DNA from: Lachnotalea sp. AF33-28
GTDB lineage: Bacteria > Bacillota > Clostridia > Lachnospirales > Lachnospiraceae
NCBI RefSeq assembly: GCF_003477885.1
Contig: NZ_QUEE01000018.1
Coordinates: forward strand, 67,130-131,129
Direction: 5' to 3'
Length of the DNA stretch: 64,000 bases
The notes under the pieces are model-generated. The model made no database searches, was not told where the DNA came from, and was given only the letters and a program-made list of their open reading frames with translations. Shown piece after piece: positions 42,598-51,760 of the stretch (position 1 is the first letter of the stretch; each line of letters begins with the position of its first letter). The translations under genes and the position numbers were made by a program.

Positions 42598-45030
42598 ATG
42601 AAACAGCATGTCAGTATAGAAAAGGGAACAGCCAACACCGGCGCTATGGATTTTTCACGGCTTCTGGATGCCCCGGCAGGAAAGCACGGATTTGTAAAAG
42701 CGAGACAGGGGCATCTGTATTTTGAAGATGGAACCCGTGCCCGGTTTATAGGTTTTAACTTTCCTGCCAGGGCTAATATGCCGGACCGTGAGACCGCGTA
42801 CAGAATCAGCAGAAGGCTGGCGAGCATGGGAGTGAATGTGGTGCGACTGCATGCGGCCGATGCACCGCCGGGGGATTCGGGCTGGAGTGCCAATCCGGAA
42901 TATCCGCTGATTCAGTATGATTCCGGAAATACGCGTTCGCTGAATCCTGCCGGTCTGGAGAGATTTGATTACTGGGTTTATTGTCTGAAGGAGCAGGGAA
43001 TATATCTGCATGTGGACCTGCTGGTGGGGCGGGCCTTTTTAGCAGGGGATGACCTGGATTACCCGTATCCTCTGTATGCAGTAAAATCCAGCAGCCATCT
43101 GAATGAAACTCTGATCAGCCGCCAGGAGGAGTATGCTTCCCATCTGCTTTGCCATGTCAATCCTTACACGGGCCTTGCTCTGATCCATGATCCGGCGGTG
43201 ATGACCATCCAGATCGCCAATGAGGATTCCGTCTTTTTTGATGTGGAGCAAAGGCGCAATACGCCGGGAGCGGCCTGTTACCGAAAGGAGATGCAGAGAA
43301 GGTTCAATCATTTTCTGCTGGCCAAATACGGCTCGGCAAAGCATCTGAAAGAAGCCTGGACGCACAACGGGATCTGCGAGCTGGAGGAAGGCGAAGATGT
43401 AGAGGCTCTGTCCGTGCGCTGTGGGAAAATCGGGGATTACCATCAGCCTATGAGCGTGCCTCCGGGGGAGCGCGGCTCTGCCAGGTATGCGGACTTTACG
43501 GAATTCGGCATACAGATCAACCGCAGTTTTTATGGGCGCTTGATTCGGCATATCCGTTCTCTTGGGGCGAAAGTACCCATCGCGACAAGCTGTCTGCTAA
43601 CCGGTGCGGCGGATATTTACTCCCATGCCGACGGGGACGTGATGGAAAACAACGCATATTTCAATCATCCGGCGCCCCGGACGGATAAGGGAGCGGTTTA
43701 TGTGCAAAACCTGCGGGAGTATGTTGTTACGGATCCGCGCAGGCAGACGTATCCCGCCTTTGAGCCACGGTCTAATCTGACAGTGCAGGCCAGCTGCGGA
43801 GCCCTTGAGGGTAAGCCCTTTCTGCTTAGTGAATGGAATGAATATGGGGAGTCACCGTTTCATTCCAGCTCTTTTTTAATGACGGCAGCCTATGCCTGCT
43901 TAAATGAGTGGGACGCACTGATTGTTTACTGCTACCATACCTGTGATGATCACAGGAAGCAGAAAGCGGATGAAATCAGGAATATTATGGACTGCTGGAA
44001 CGATCCTTCCCTGATCTTTCAATTTGGAGTGATGGCTTCGCTGTTTTTAAAGGCGGTGGTAAAGCCCGCTATAAACAGGTTTCATCTGGTTTATAAAAGC
44101 AGCGACCTTCTGACACAGAACCAGGATCACAGAATGCCCCACTCGGTCCTGCCTCTGCTGGGAAAACTTAGAACGGTATTTCTGGAACACGGGGAACGCT
44201 ATGAGGAAAATGCAGATGTCGCTGTTTCGGCCGGATTTACCAGCGGTTTGGATCTGACAGAAGCGAAACATGCCATTGTATATGAACATTCGCCGTATCT
44301 GGATGCGTTCGGTACAAATAAAAATCCGTTGCCAATCAGAGAGCGCTATCCTGACACAAATGTAGAGGGAAGCGGGCGGACTGCCTGGCTGGGAGACCGC
44401 TATATGGTGTTTCCTGACATTGCTTCTTTGACTGAAGATTATCATTATGAGACATTTGCAGAATGGACCGGCCGCGCGCTGAAACGGTGGGGCTTAATGA
44501 GCGGAGAGTCCGGGCTTTCAGGCGCAGGTAAGATTGTGTCGGATACCGGAGAATTGGTTTTTGATCCGCAGGAGGGGACTTTTACTGTCAGGACTACCCT
44601 TTGTGAAATCTTTTCCGGCCGTATAGGTGGGAGGGAGCGGATGATAGACCTGGGCGGCAGATTTTGCCTGCATTTAAGGAATGAGAAGATGACAGTATCC
44701 CTGCTGGCGCTGGATGATCGGACTTTGGAGGAATCCGGACATATGCTGCTTGCGGCTGTAGGCAGTTCCGGCATGGATGGGACGGTTTATGATGAGCAGG
44801 AAGACGGATATACTGCTGTGAAACTGCAGGGAAAACTGTATCTGGACACGCTTGAAGGCACACTGCGGCGGCTTAGAGGCTGTAAGGGTGAAATGCACAT
44901 TTGGGTCTTGGATGCTTACGGAAATCGATTAAGAGAGCTAGCTCCGGGAGATGAGGAAAACAATTCTTACACCATGTTTGAATTTACAGGGGAAGATGCC
45001 TGCGGATGTTATGAAATCACAGTGGAGTAA
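42598..45030 (+). CDS. Glycoside hydrolase, GH5-like clan-A TIM barrel
   Basis: 810-residue cytoplasmic protein. The N-terminal barrel (about 20-480) has RFIGFNFPARANM, SMGVNVVRLHAADAP, the acid/base Glu in TIQIANEDSVFF and the probable nucleophile Glu in LLSEWNEYGESPFH. The C-terminal part (about 600-810) is beta-rich. It resembles unclassified cellulase-fold glycosidases; the substrate is unknown, but the convergent oligogalacturonate lyase suggests a plant polymer. GGGAGGAG precedes the ATG. The longer frame from 42415 runs through the promoter and repeat and is rejected. No signal peptide. Confidence 0.75.
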   Translation: MKQHVSIEKGTANTGAMDFSRLLDAPAGKHGFVKARQGHLYFEDGTRARFIGFNFPARANMPDRETAYRISRRLASMGVNVVRLHAADAPPGDSGWSANPEYPLIQYDSGNTRSLNPAGLERFDYWVYCLKEQGIYLHVDLLVGRAFLAGDDLDYPYPLYAVKSSSHLNETLISRQEEYASHLLCHVNPYTGLALIHDPAVMTIQIANEDSVFFDVEQRRNTPGAACYRKEMQRRFNHFLLAKYGSAKHLKEAWTHNGICELEEGEDVEALSVRCGKIGDYHQPMSVPPGERGSARYADFTEFGIQINRSFYGRLIRHIRSLGAKVPIATSCLLTGAADIYSHADGDVMENNAYFNHPAPRTDKGAVYVQNLREYVVTDPRRQTYPAFEPRSNLTVQASCGALEGKPFLLSEWNEYGESPFHSSSFLMTAAYACLNEWDALIVYCYHTCDDHRKQKADEIRNIMDCWNDPSLIFQFGVMASLFLKAVVKPAINRFHLVYKSSDLLTQNQDHRMPHSVLPLLGKLRTVFLEHGERYEENADVAVSAGFTSGLDLTEAKHAIVYEHSPYLDAFGTNKNPLPIRERYPDTNVEGSGRTAWLGDRYMVFPDIASLTEDYHYETFAEWTGRALKRWGLMSGESGLSGAGKIVSDTGELVFDPQEGTFTVRTTLCEIFSGRIGGRERMIDLGGRFCLHLRNEKMTVSLLALDDRTLEESGHMLLAAVGSSGMDGTVYDEQEDGYTAVKLQGKLYLDTLEGTLRRLRGCKGEMHIWVLDAYGNRLRELAPGDEENNSYTMFEFTGEDACGCYEITVE

Positions 45031-45067
45031 TAAGAAGCAATAGGCCGCATTTCCCTATGGAATGAAT

Positions 45068-45097
45068 AAAGGAGGGCAGCCGCCCTCCTTTTATTTC
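45068..45097. terminator. Bidirectional terminator between convergent genes
   Basis: AAAGGAGGGC-AGCC-GCCCTCCTTTTATTT: 7-bp GC stem with A/T tracts on both sides, giving T runs on either strand. Confidence 0.85.
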
Positions 45098-45100
45098 TGC

Positions 45101-46159
45101 TTACAGCAGTCCGTTTTCTTTAAGATCGATCAGGCATACCTGCGCGATGCCATTTTCCATAGGGCGGTTGAACAGTACCTGGGTGCCGGCACGGTTAAAG
45201 GATGGATGCAGATGATTGGAACCGTCCTTGGGGGTGCCGGTTTCTGCAAGGAGAATGCCGTCCATACAGCCTTCCTTAAACAGATACACATGGTTCGGGC
45301 TCTCATTGTGCCAATAGCTGATGCGGTCGGCACAAAGAAGCTTCTTGTCACGGGACACGCCCGGATGCAGCAGCTGGTCGCCTCTGGCCACACACTGGAA
45401 CTGATGGCCGTCCTTGGAGCCCATCATGATCTGGTGGGGCAGTTTCATGAAGAACATGTTCTCACCGTCCGTGCTCCAAACCTCGTGGGTGATCCATTCG
45501 TTATCCTGCTCAACATAGTAGGGCCTTGCCGTCCTGTCCTTGCAGTTAAACATCCACATGCGCTGCAGGGCGTCGCCGCCGGTTTCGTGAATGAAGAAGA
45601 TCACATCGGAATCTGTGGGGCATACCTGGGTATGACCGAGTATGTAGTCACTCTGGAACACGATTTCACTTTTACCAGTCTTCGGGTCCATGGTAACTAA
45701 TGCGTAGATGCAGTTTTCCTGCTTGTAGCTGCATACGATGGTGCCGTCCTTGCTGGTGGTCAGATGTCCGGTGATCTTACCGCCCTTGGGCAGCTGGCCG
45801 ATCTCTGTGATCTCGCCGGTGCCGGCATCCAGGCGGCAGACGATATCGCCTTTGGTCATTACACCGTAATTTTCAAAACGGTCCATAGCAAAACCGTTGT
45901 ATTCCGGCCCTGCCATCACTTCCCTTTCACCGCTCTCCACATGCACGCGGTACAGCGCGTTAGTGCCGTTTACATGGCCCTGATGCAGCGCTCTGGGCGT
46001 ATCCTCAGCTACCTGCTTGTTGAAGAAAAAGTACTGGTCATCGGTGGAGAAGTTCTCGGTGGTGAAGTAAAGCTTGGTGTTTTTTTCCGGCCCCTGTGTA
46101 TACTGACGGATTTTATATCCGCTGACCGGATCCGTATAGGTTACAAATTCACTGCTCAT
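45101..46159 (-). CDS. Oligogalacturonate lyase-like protein (PL22)
   Basis: 352-residue seven-bladed beta-propeller enzyme expected to cleave digalacturonate and short oligogalacturonides by beta-elimination in the cytoplasm, giving 5-keto-4-deoxyuronate. Family-like blocks: SDDQYFFF-like N-terminus, LGHTQVCPTDSDVIFF, HETGGDALQRMWMF, WITHEVWSTDGENMFFMK, and NHLHPSFNRAGTQVLF. No signal peptide. GGGAGG precedes the ATG; an extended -10 (TGCTATAAT) lies about 50 bases upstream. Its product is the substrate of KduI encoded at 59170. Confidence 0.82.
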   Translation of the reverse strand: MSSEFVTYTDPVSGYKIRQYTQGPEKNTKLYFTTENFSTDDQYFFFNKQVAEDTPRALHQGHVNGTNALYRVHVESGEREVMAGPEYNGFAMDRFENYGVMTKGDIVCRLDAGTGEITEIGQLPKGGKITGHLTTSKDGTIVCSYKQENCIYALVTMDPKTGKSEIVFQSDYILGHTQVCPTDSDVIFFIHETGGDALQRMWMFNCKDRTARPYYVEQDNEWITHEVWSTDGENMFFMKLPHQIMMGSKDGHQFQCVARGDQLLHPGVSRDKKLLCADRISYWHNESPNHVYLFKEGCMDGILLAETGTPKDGSNHLHPSFNRAGTQVLFNRPMENGIAQVCLIDLKENGLL

Positions 46160-46257
46160 ATGAAACCTCCCAATAATTTAAGTGATTTAATGCTTTCTAT
46201 TATAGCACTCCATGTCCGAAGAAGAAATGTATGATAGTGATCAGAAGATGTATCAGA

Positions 46258-46310
46258 GTTACTGTTCGCGGCTGCAGGCGTTACTGTTCAGAGCTGCCGA
46301 TAAAGCAGCG
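46258..46310 (+). repeat. Degenerate half copies of palindromic family A
   Basis: GTTACTGTTC occurs at 46258 and again at 46280; the second continues into AGAGCTGCCGATAAAGCAGC, the left arm of family A. The opposite arm is missing. Confidence 0.55.
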
Positions 46311-46332
46311 TACGGCAGCCGCTGGAAAGGAT

Positions 46333-46361
46333 TTGATTTTTTACCGCAGATATACTATAAT
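46333..46361 (+). promoter_or_regulatory. Promoter of argS
   Basis: TTGATT, 17-base spacer, TATAAT. Transcription should start near 46368, six bases before the 166-bp element, which would therefore be the 5' part of the argS leader (about 250 nt). Confidence 0.7.
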
Positions 46362-46373
46362 ATGAGCACTTGG

Positions 46374-46539
46374 CTAGTGTACTGACACGTTTACGTTTAG
46401 ACTAACAGTGCTGAATATTTCGTCACTCTGCAAGGCGGAGGAAGAAGGCGATGCGGTGGCATCGCTGACTGACGACAACGCGGCAGATGGCGAAATAGGC
46501 AGTGCTGTTAGTTTAAATGTAAGCGTGTCAGTGCACTAG
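46374..46539 (+). repeat. 166-bp palindromic element, copy 2, in the argS leader
   Basis: Exact reverse complement by eye of 11087-11252. In this orientation the 40-nt arms pair completely if G-U is allowed (positions 7, 17, 22, 27, 36 and 37 are wobbles), then continue through TATTTCGTCA / TGGCGAAATA and TCTGC / GCAGA to an inner hairpin GCGATGC-GGTG-GCATCGC. It directly follows the argS promoter. Function unknown. Confidence 0.85.
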
Positions 46540-46616
46540 TACCCCGTATACCAAATAACAACACTGTGTACTAGTAATGCCGAACAAAAAACAGATTTGT
46601 TTACTTAGGAGGTCTT

Positions 46617-48383
46617 ATGAAGAAGATTCTGGATTTGATAGCCTTGGAGATGGAGAACGCTTTTGCTGACTGCGGATATGATAAAAACTATGGGAGAGTG
46701 ACGCTGTCCAACCGTCCGGATCTGTGCCAGTATCAGTGCAGCGGAGCGCTGGCAGCGGCCAAGGCGTATAAGAAGGCGCCGATCGCGATTGCCGGCGAGG
46801 TGGTACAGAAGCTGGCGGACTCCCCGTCCATGTCGGAAGTAACGGCGGTGATGCCCGGATTCATCAATATTAAGCTTAGGGAAAGTTTTCTGGCGGAGTA
46901 TCTTAAGAAGATGCAGGAGAGCGACCGCTTTGGCTGCGAGGATACAGGAAACGGGGAAACGATCGTCATTGACTACGGCGGTCCCAATGTGGCCAAGCCG
47001 CTCCACGTGGGACATCTGCGGCCGGCGATCATCGGAGAGAGCCTCAAGCGCATTGGGCGCTTTGTGGGATATCATGTGGTCGGCGATGTTCATCTTGGGG
47101 ACTGGGGATTACAGATCGGGCTGATCATTACGGAGCTTAAGGAGAGAAAGCCGGAGCTTCCTTATTTTGATCCCGATTATACCGGTGAGTATCCTAAGGA
47201 ACCGCCCTTTACGATTTCAGAGCTGGAGGAGATCTATCCTAGTGCCAGCGCCAGGTCCAAGGAGGATAATGAGTTTGCGAAGAAAGCTCACGATGCCACC
47301 TATGAGCTGCAGAATGGCAGGAGGGGATATATCGCGCTGTGGCAGCATATTTTAGATGTTTCGATCACCGACCTGAAGAAGAATTATGACAACCTGGATG
47401 TGAGCTTTGATGTATGGAAGAAGGAAAGCGATGCCCAGCCGTATATTCCGGAGATGATTGAAAAGATGAAAGCCGGCGGCCACGCGCATTTGAGCCAGGG
47501 CGCTCTGGTGGTGGACGTGAAGGAAGAAAGCGATAAAAAGGAGATTCCGCCCTGCATGCTGCTTAAGTCCGACGGAGCGACGCTTTATTCCACCACGGAT
47601 CTGGCCACTCTTGTGGAGAGGGAGGCGCTGTTTCATCCGGAGCAGGTGATTTATGTGGTGGACAAGCGCCAGGAGATGCATTTCACCCAGATATTCCGCT
47701 GCGCAAGAAAAACAGGCATCGTAAGAGATGATACAAAGCTCACCTTCATCGGCTTTGGCACCATGAATGGCAAGGACGGCAAGCCCTTTAAAACAAGGGA
47801 TGGCGGCATTATGCGCCTGGAAGACCTGATCCGCGATATCAGCGATGCCGTATATGAAAAGATGGAAGACCGCGATATGCCCGAAGAGGAGGCCAGGAAG
47901 ATTTCCAGGATTGTGGGGCTCTCCGCCTTAAAATACGGCGATCTTTCCAACCAGGCGTCCAAGGATTATGTATTCGATGTGGACCGGTTTATTTCATTTG
48001 AAGGCAATACGGGGCCGTATATCCTCTATACGATCGTCCGGATCAAGTCAATCCTCGCGAAATATGAGGAGCTGCCGGAAAAATATGAAGGAAAAGCCGT
48101 GATCCTGCCGGCGCGCAGCGAGAGTGAAAAGGCGCTGCAGCTGGAACTTGTGAAGTTAAATGAAGTGATCGAATTGAGCTTTGCAGACCTGGCGCCACAC
48201 AGGATTTGCCAGTATATCTTTGATCTGGCGAATGCGTTTAATAAATTTTATCATGAGACGAAGATCATCGCCCAGTCGGATCAGGAAGTGCAGGCCGGTT
48301 ATATCCGTTTGATCACCCTGACCAAGGATGTGCTGGAGCAGTGCATCAGTCTGCTGGGATTTGAGGCACCGGACAGAATGTAG
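46617..48383 (+). CDS. argS: Arginyl-tRNA synthetase
   Basis: 588-residue class Ia synthetase charging tRNA-Arg. N-terminal additional domain, catalytic HIGH-type signature HVGH at 130-133 after DYGGPNVAKPL, the GTMNGKDGKPFKTRDGG segment that replaces a canonical KMSKS, and the C-terminal anticodon-binding DALR domain with a family-like ending (CISLLGFEAPDRM). AGGAGGT precedes the ATG. The leader contains the 166-bp element rather than a recognisable T-box. Confidence 0.96.
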   Translation: MKKILDLIALEMENAFADCGYDKNYGRVTLSNRPDLCQYQCSGALAAAKAYKKAPIAIAGEVVQKLADSPSMSEVTAVMPGFINIKLRESFLAEYLKKMQESDRFGCEDTGNGETIVIDYGGPNVAKPLHVGHLRPAIIGESLKRIGRFVGYHVVGDVHLGDWGLQIGLIITELKERKPELPYFDPDYTGEYPKEPPFTISELEEIYPSASARSKEDNEFAKKAHDATYELQNGRRGYIALWQHILDVSITDLKKNYDNLDVSFDVWKKESDAQPYIPEMIEKMKAGGHAHLSQGALVVDVKEESDKKEIPPCMLLKSDGATLYSTTDLATLVEREALFHPEQVIYVVDKRQEMHFTQIFRCARKTGIVRDDTKLTFIGFGTMNGKDGKPFKTRDGGIMRLEDLIRDISDAVYEKMEDRDMPEEEARKISRIVGLSALKYGDLSNQASKDYVFDVDRFISFEGNTGPYILYTIVRIKSILAKYEELPEKYEGKAVILPARSESEKALQLELVKLNEVIELSFADLAPHRICQYIFDLANAFNKFYHETKIIAQSDQEVQAGYIRLITLTKDVLEQCISLLGFEAPDRM

Positions 48384-48433
48384 AGCGTATAAAAGAGCAT
48401 TTTTGATATCGCGCAGAATGCGCAGAGGAAGCC

Positions 48434-51400
48434 ATGCAGCTGACAAGAATGACGATTGAAAGAAAAGCGGGACAGGAGCAGTTTCAGAAGGGGCTGCGGC
48501 TTTATAAAAGCGGCAGCGTCACGATCACAAAGGCGGATTCCTTCTGGAAAGGGGAAACGGGGGTAAATGCTGAAGTAAACGACGGGGGCCTTTCCCCTTA
48601 TCGGGTGAAACTGCTGATTAAGGAGAACCATATTTACGATTACAGCTGCAGCTGCGACGAGCATCTGCAGTTTCGCGGCATGTGCCGGCACTGTGCCGCC
48701 GCCGCTCTGGCATTTCTGGACAGGGAGATGGGGGAACCGCAGATACATGTCAGCACTTCTCCCCTGATCCGCAATATGATCAAAAGCTATGGGGACCAGA
48801 AAAGGTCCCTTCTCCTTTCTGCCGGCATGGAGGACAAAGTGGAGCTGGAGCCGCTGCTGAACATCGGCCGGCATGGCGCGACCGTGGGATTTAAAGCGGG
48901 CATTTCCAGAAAATATATTCTGAAAGACCTGTATGAATTTGCGGAGGCGATGGAAAAGCAGAGCTATGTCTCCTATGGCCGGAGCCTGGCATTTTACCAC
49001 CGGCCCGAAGCATTTACAGAAAAATCCGCCCCTTTGGCGGCGCTGATTGTCGAAGCGATGATGCCGGAGATTATGAGGCATCGGAATGAAAGCGCTTATT
49101 ATGTATCCGCCAGCCCGTCAGTGAGAGACTTGAGGCTGACGGGAAGAGTCTGCGACCGTTTCTTTGAGATCCTGGACGGACAGCTGCTGCCGATGCAGTT
49201 TGCTGCCGGACAGACGGGAAATGTGCTGGTATATGAGCAGGATCCCGTGCTGGAGGTGACGGTCGCCGCCAAGGGAAATGCCGGCGCCGTCCTCATGCTG
49301 CCGGACGGCATACAGCTTATACGGGGGGAAGAGCGGATTTATGTGGCGGACCGGGAATGTATTTACCGGTGCAGCCCAGCTTATTCTGAGGATATGGGAG
49401 TGTTTTTGGCATCGATGCTGCAAACGCCCTATGTGATGGATACGATTGCGGACATCAGCAGCAGAGATTTGCCGGCTTTCTGCCGGCATGTGCTGCCCAG
49501 GATTGAGCCCCATATCAAACTCACTGTCAGGGGAATCAATCTGGATGAGTACCGCCGGGATGAATTAAAAACGGCATTCTACCTGGACTGTCCCTATCCG
49601 GATGAAGTGACGCTTAGGGTGGAGCATCGTTACGGAGGGCTCACGGTAAATCCTCTGGATGACAATACAAACATATCCCTGGAGCGGGATTATGCCATGG
49701 AAGAACTGACAGCGGCTATGGTGGTCAAATATTTTCCCAACAAGTATTATGACCGGGGCCTGTTTGCCATCCGGGACAGCGAGGATGAGATCTACCGGTT
49801 TTTGAGGTACGGTTTAAATGAGCTGAAGACAATCGGAGAAGTATATTTGAGCCAGGCAGCTGAAAATTTGAAGGTAAATCCGCCTCCGGAGGTATCGTTT
49901 AAAGTCGCTGTGGACAGCGGATGGCTCAATCTGGAGGTGGACACCGCCGGATTATCCAGAAGTGAGCTCTCCGAGGCGCTTAAGAGCTATCAGCAGAAGA
50001 AAAAATATCACCGGTTAAAAAACGGCGAGTTCATCACTTTGGATGGCGGAGGGCTTAACACAATATCAGAGCTGTCCGACGGGCTGATGCTGTCCGATCA
50101 GAACCTGTTCGGGGAGCAGATGTATCTGCCGCTGAACCGCGCCTTTTATATTGACAGCATCCTTAAGGAAAGCGGAGACACCGGACAGTGCAGGCAGAGC
50201 TTTCTGGATCTGATCAAGAGCATGGAGTTGTTAAAGGATAACCGTGACCCGGTTCCGGCCGGGCTTAAGACCGAGCTGCGCGGGTACCAGACAGACGGTT
50301 TCCACTGGTTGAAGACGCTGGATCAGTACGGTTTTGGAGGAATATTGGCGGACGATATGGGTCTTGGGAAAACGGTGCAGATGATCAGTCTGCTGCTGGA
50401 TCACAAGGAGCATGGAGAAAACGGCCAATCCCTTGTCATATGCCCTGCTTCTCTGGTATATAACTGGGAGGCGGAGTTTAACCAGTTCGCGCCGGACCTG
50501 ACCGTGCGTACGATCGTGGGCACGGCGTCGGAGCGCGGCGAACAGCTGAAGAACAGTGAAGACTGTGATGTGCTGATCACCTCCTATGATCTGCTTAGAA
50601 AGGATCTGGAGAAATACAGGGAAAAGGAATTCCGCTGTCAGGTCATCGATGAAGCCCAGTTTATTAAAAACCACAGCACCCAGAGCGCGAAGGCTGTCAA
50701 GCAGATACAGGCGAAGAGCCGGTTCGCTCTGACCGGGACGCCGATAGAGAACCGTTTGAGCGAGCTTTGGAGTATATTTGATTACCTGATGCCGGGATTT
50801 TTATTCAGCTATCAGAAGTTTCGGGAGCTGTATGAGGTGCCGGTGGTAAAAAAGCAGGACCAGACCATGTTAAAGCGTCTGCATCGGCTGATCGGCCCGT
50901 TTGTGCTGCGCCGGCTGAAGCAGGACGTGTTGAAGGATCTGCCGGATAAGACGGAGACCGTGGTGTATTCACGCCTGACAGGCGAACAGAAAACGCTGTA
51001 TACGGCCAACGCGCTGCAGCTGAAGGAGATGCTGGCCGGTCAGAGCGACAGCAGTTTCCGGAACAACAAGATACAGATCCTTGCGGAACTGACCAAGCTG
51101 CGCCAGCTCTGCTGTGATCCCCGGCTTTGCTTCGATAATTTCCGCGCACAGTCCGCAAAGCTTGAGACCTGTATGGAACTGATGCATAACGGAGTGGATG
51201 CCGGCCATAAGATCCTGCTGTTTTCGCAGTTTACTTCTATGCTGGATCTGCTGCGCGCGCGCATGGAACAGGATAAGATACGGTATTACCTGCTCACCGG
51301 GAGCACCAGCAAGGAAGAGCGCATGGAGCTGGTAAGCCGCTTCAATCAGGATGATACGCCGGTATTCCTGATATCGCTGAAAGCCGGCGGCACCGGCCTG

Positions 51401-51661
51401 AATCTGACGGCCGCCGATATCGTGATCCATTATGATCCGTGGTGGAACCTGGCGGCCCAGAATCAGGCGACGGACCGCGCTCACCGCATCGGGCAGACGA
51501 ATGTGGTATCGGTCTTCAAGCTGATCGCGAGACACACTATCGAGGAGAATATCCTGAAACTGCAGGAGGCCAAGCGAAAGCTGGCGGAACAGGTGCTGGG
51601 AGGGGAATCGGTAAATCTGGGATCTTTATCCCGGGAGGAATTGATAGAGATGTTAAGTTAA
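48434..51661 (+). CDS. SNF2-family helicase with SWIM zinc finger
   Basis: 1,075-residue DNA-dependent ATPase. N-terminal SWIM finger (about 70-92; CSC...CRHC), bacterial SNF2-associated domain in the middle, then the ATPase core with Walker A at DDMGLGKT (Lys646), DEAQ at 739-742, GTPIENRLSELWS, and motifs V-VI KAGGTGLNLTAADIV and QATDRAHRIGQT. HepA/RapA-like proteins remodel nucleic acid-protein complexes; function in clostridia is not established. It follows argS by 50 bases. Confidence 0.92.
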   Translation: MQLTRMTIERKAGQEQFQKGLRLYKSGSVTITKADSFWKGETGVNAEVNDGGLSPYRVKLLIKENHIYDYSCSCDEHLQFRGMCRHCAAAALAFLDREMGEPQIHVSTSPLIRNMIKSYGDQKRSLLLSAGMEDKVELEPLLNIGRHGATVGFKAGISRKYILKDLYEFAEAMEKQSYVSYGRSLAFYHRPEAFTEKSAPLAALIVEAMMPEIMRHRNESAYYVSASPSVRDLRLTGRVCDRFFEILDGQLLPMQFAAGQTGNVLVYEQDPVLEVTVAAKGNAGAVLMLPDGIQLIRGEERIYVADRECIYRCSPAYSEDMGVFLASMLQTPYVMDTIADISSRDLPAFCRHVLPRIEPHIKLTVRGINLDEYRRDELKTAFYLDCPYPDEVTLRVEHRYGGLTVNPLDDNTNISLERDYAMEELTAAMVVKYFPNKYYDRGLFAIRDSEDEIYRFLRYGLNELKTIGEVYLSQAAENLKVNPPPEVSFKVAVDSGWLNLEVDTAGLSRSELSEALKSYQQKKKYHRLKNGEFITLDGGGLNTISELSDGLMLSDQNLFGEQMYLPLNRAFYIDSILKESGDTGQCRQSFLDLIKSMELLKDNRDPVPAGLKTELRGYQTDGFHWLKTLDQYGFGGILADDMGLGKTVQMISLLLDHKEHGENGQSLVICPASLVYNWEAEFNQFAPDLTVRTIVGTASERGEQLKNSEDCDVLITSYDLLRKDLEKYREKEFRCQVIDEAQFIKNHSTQSAKAVKQIQAKSRFALTGTPIENRLSELWSIFDYLMPGFLFSYQKFRELYEVPVVKKQDQTMLKRLHRLIGPFVLRRLKQDVLKDLPDKTETVVYSRLTGEQKTLYTANALQLKEMLAGQSDSSFRNNKIQILAELTKLRQLCCDPRLCFDNFRAQSAKLETCMELMHNGVDAGHKILLFSQFTSMLDLLRARMEQDKIRYYLLTGSTSKEERMELVSRFNQDDTPVFLISLKAGGTGLNLTAADIVIHYDPWWNLAAQNQATDRAHRIGQTNVVSVFKLIARHTIEENILKLQEAKRKLAEQVLGGESVNLGSLSREELIEMLS

Positions 51662-51664
51662 AAA

Positions 51665-51712
51665 GATGGGCTGCAATCCGGAGATGGTTCCGGATTGCAG
51701 CCCATCGCTGTT
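51665..51712 (+). terminator. Hairpin terminator after the SNF2 gene
   Basis: 17-bp perfect stem GATGGGCTGCAATCCGG with its complement, 8-base loop, weak downstream T content (GCTGTTTAT). Lies between convergent genes. Confidence 0.7.
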
Positions 51713-51760
51713 TATATGACAGATCAGCCATTCAGATGTCTGAATAGAGTTGGATTCCTT

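Noticed and set aside
46368..46616. T-box riboswitch in the argS leader
   Set aside because: The leader length and synthetase context fit, but no T-box consensus sequence or terminator/antiterminator pair is seen, and most of the leader is identical to a non-argS repeat at 11087.
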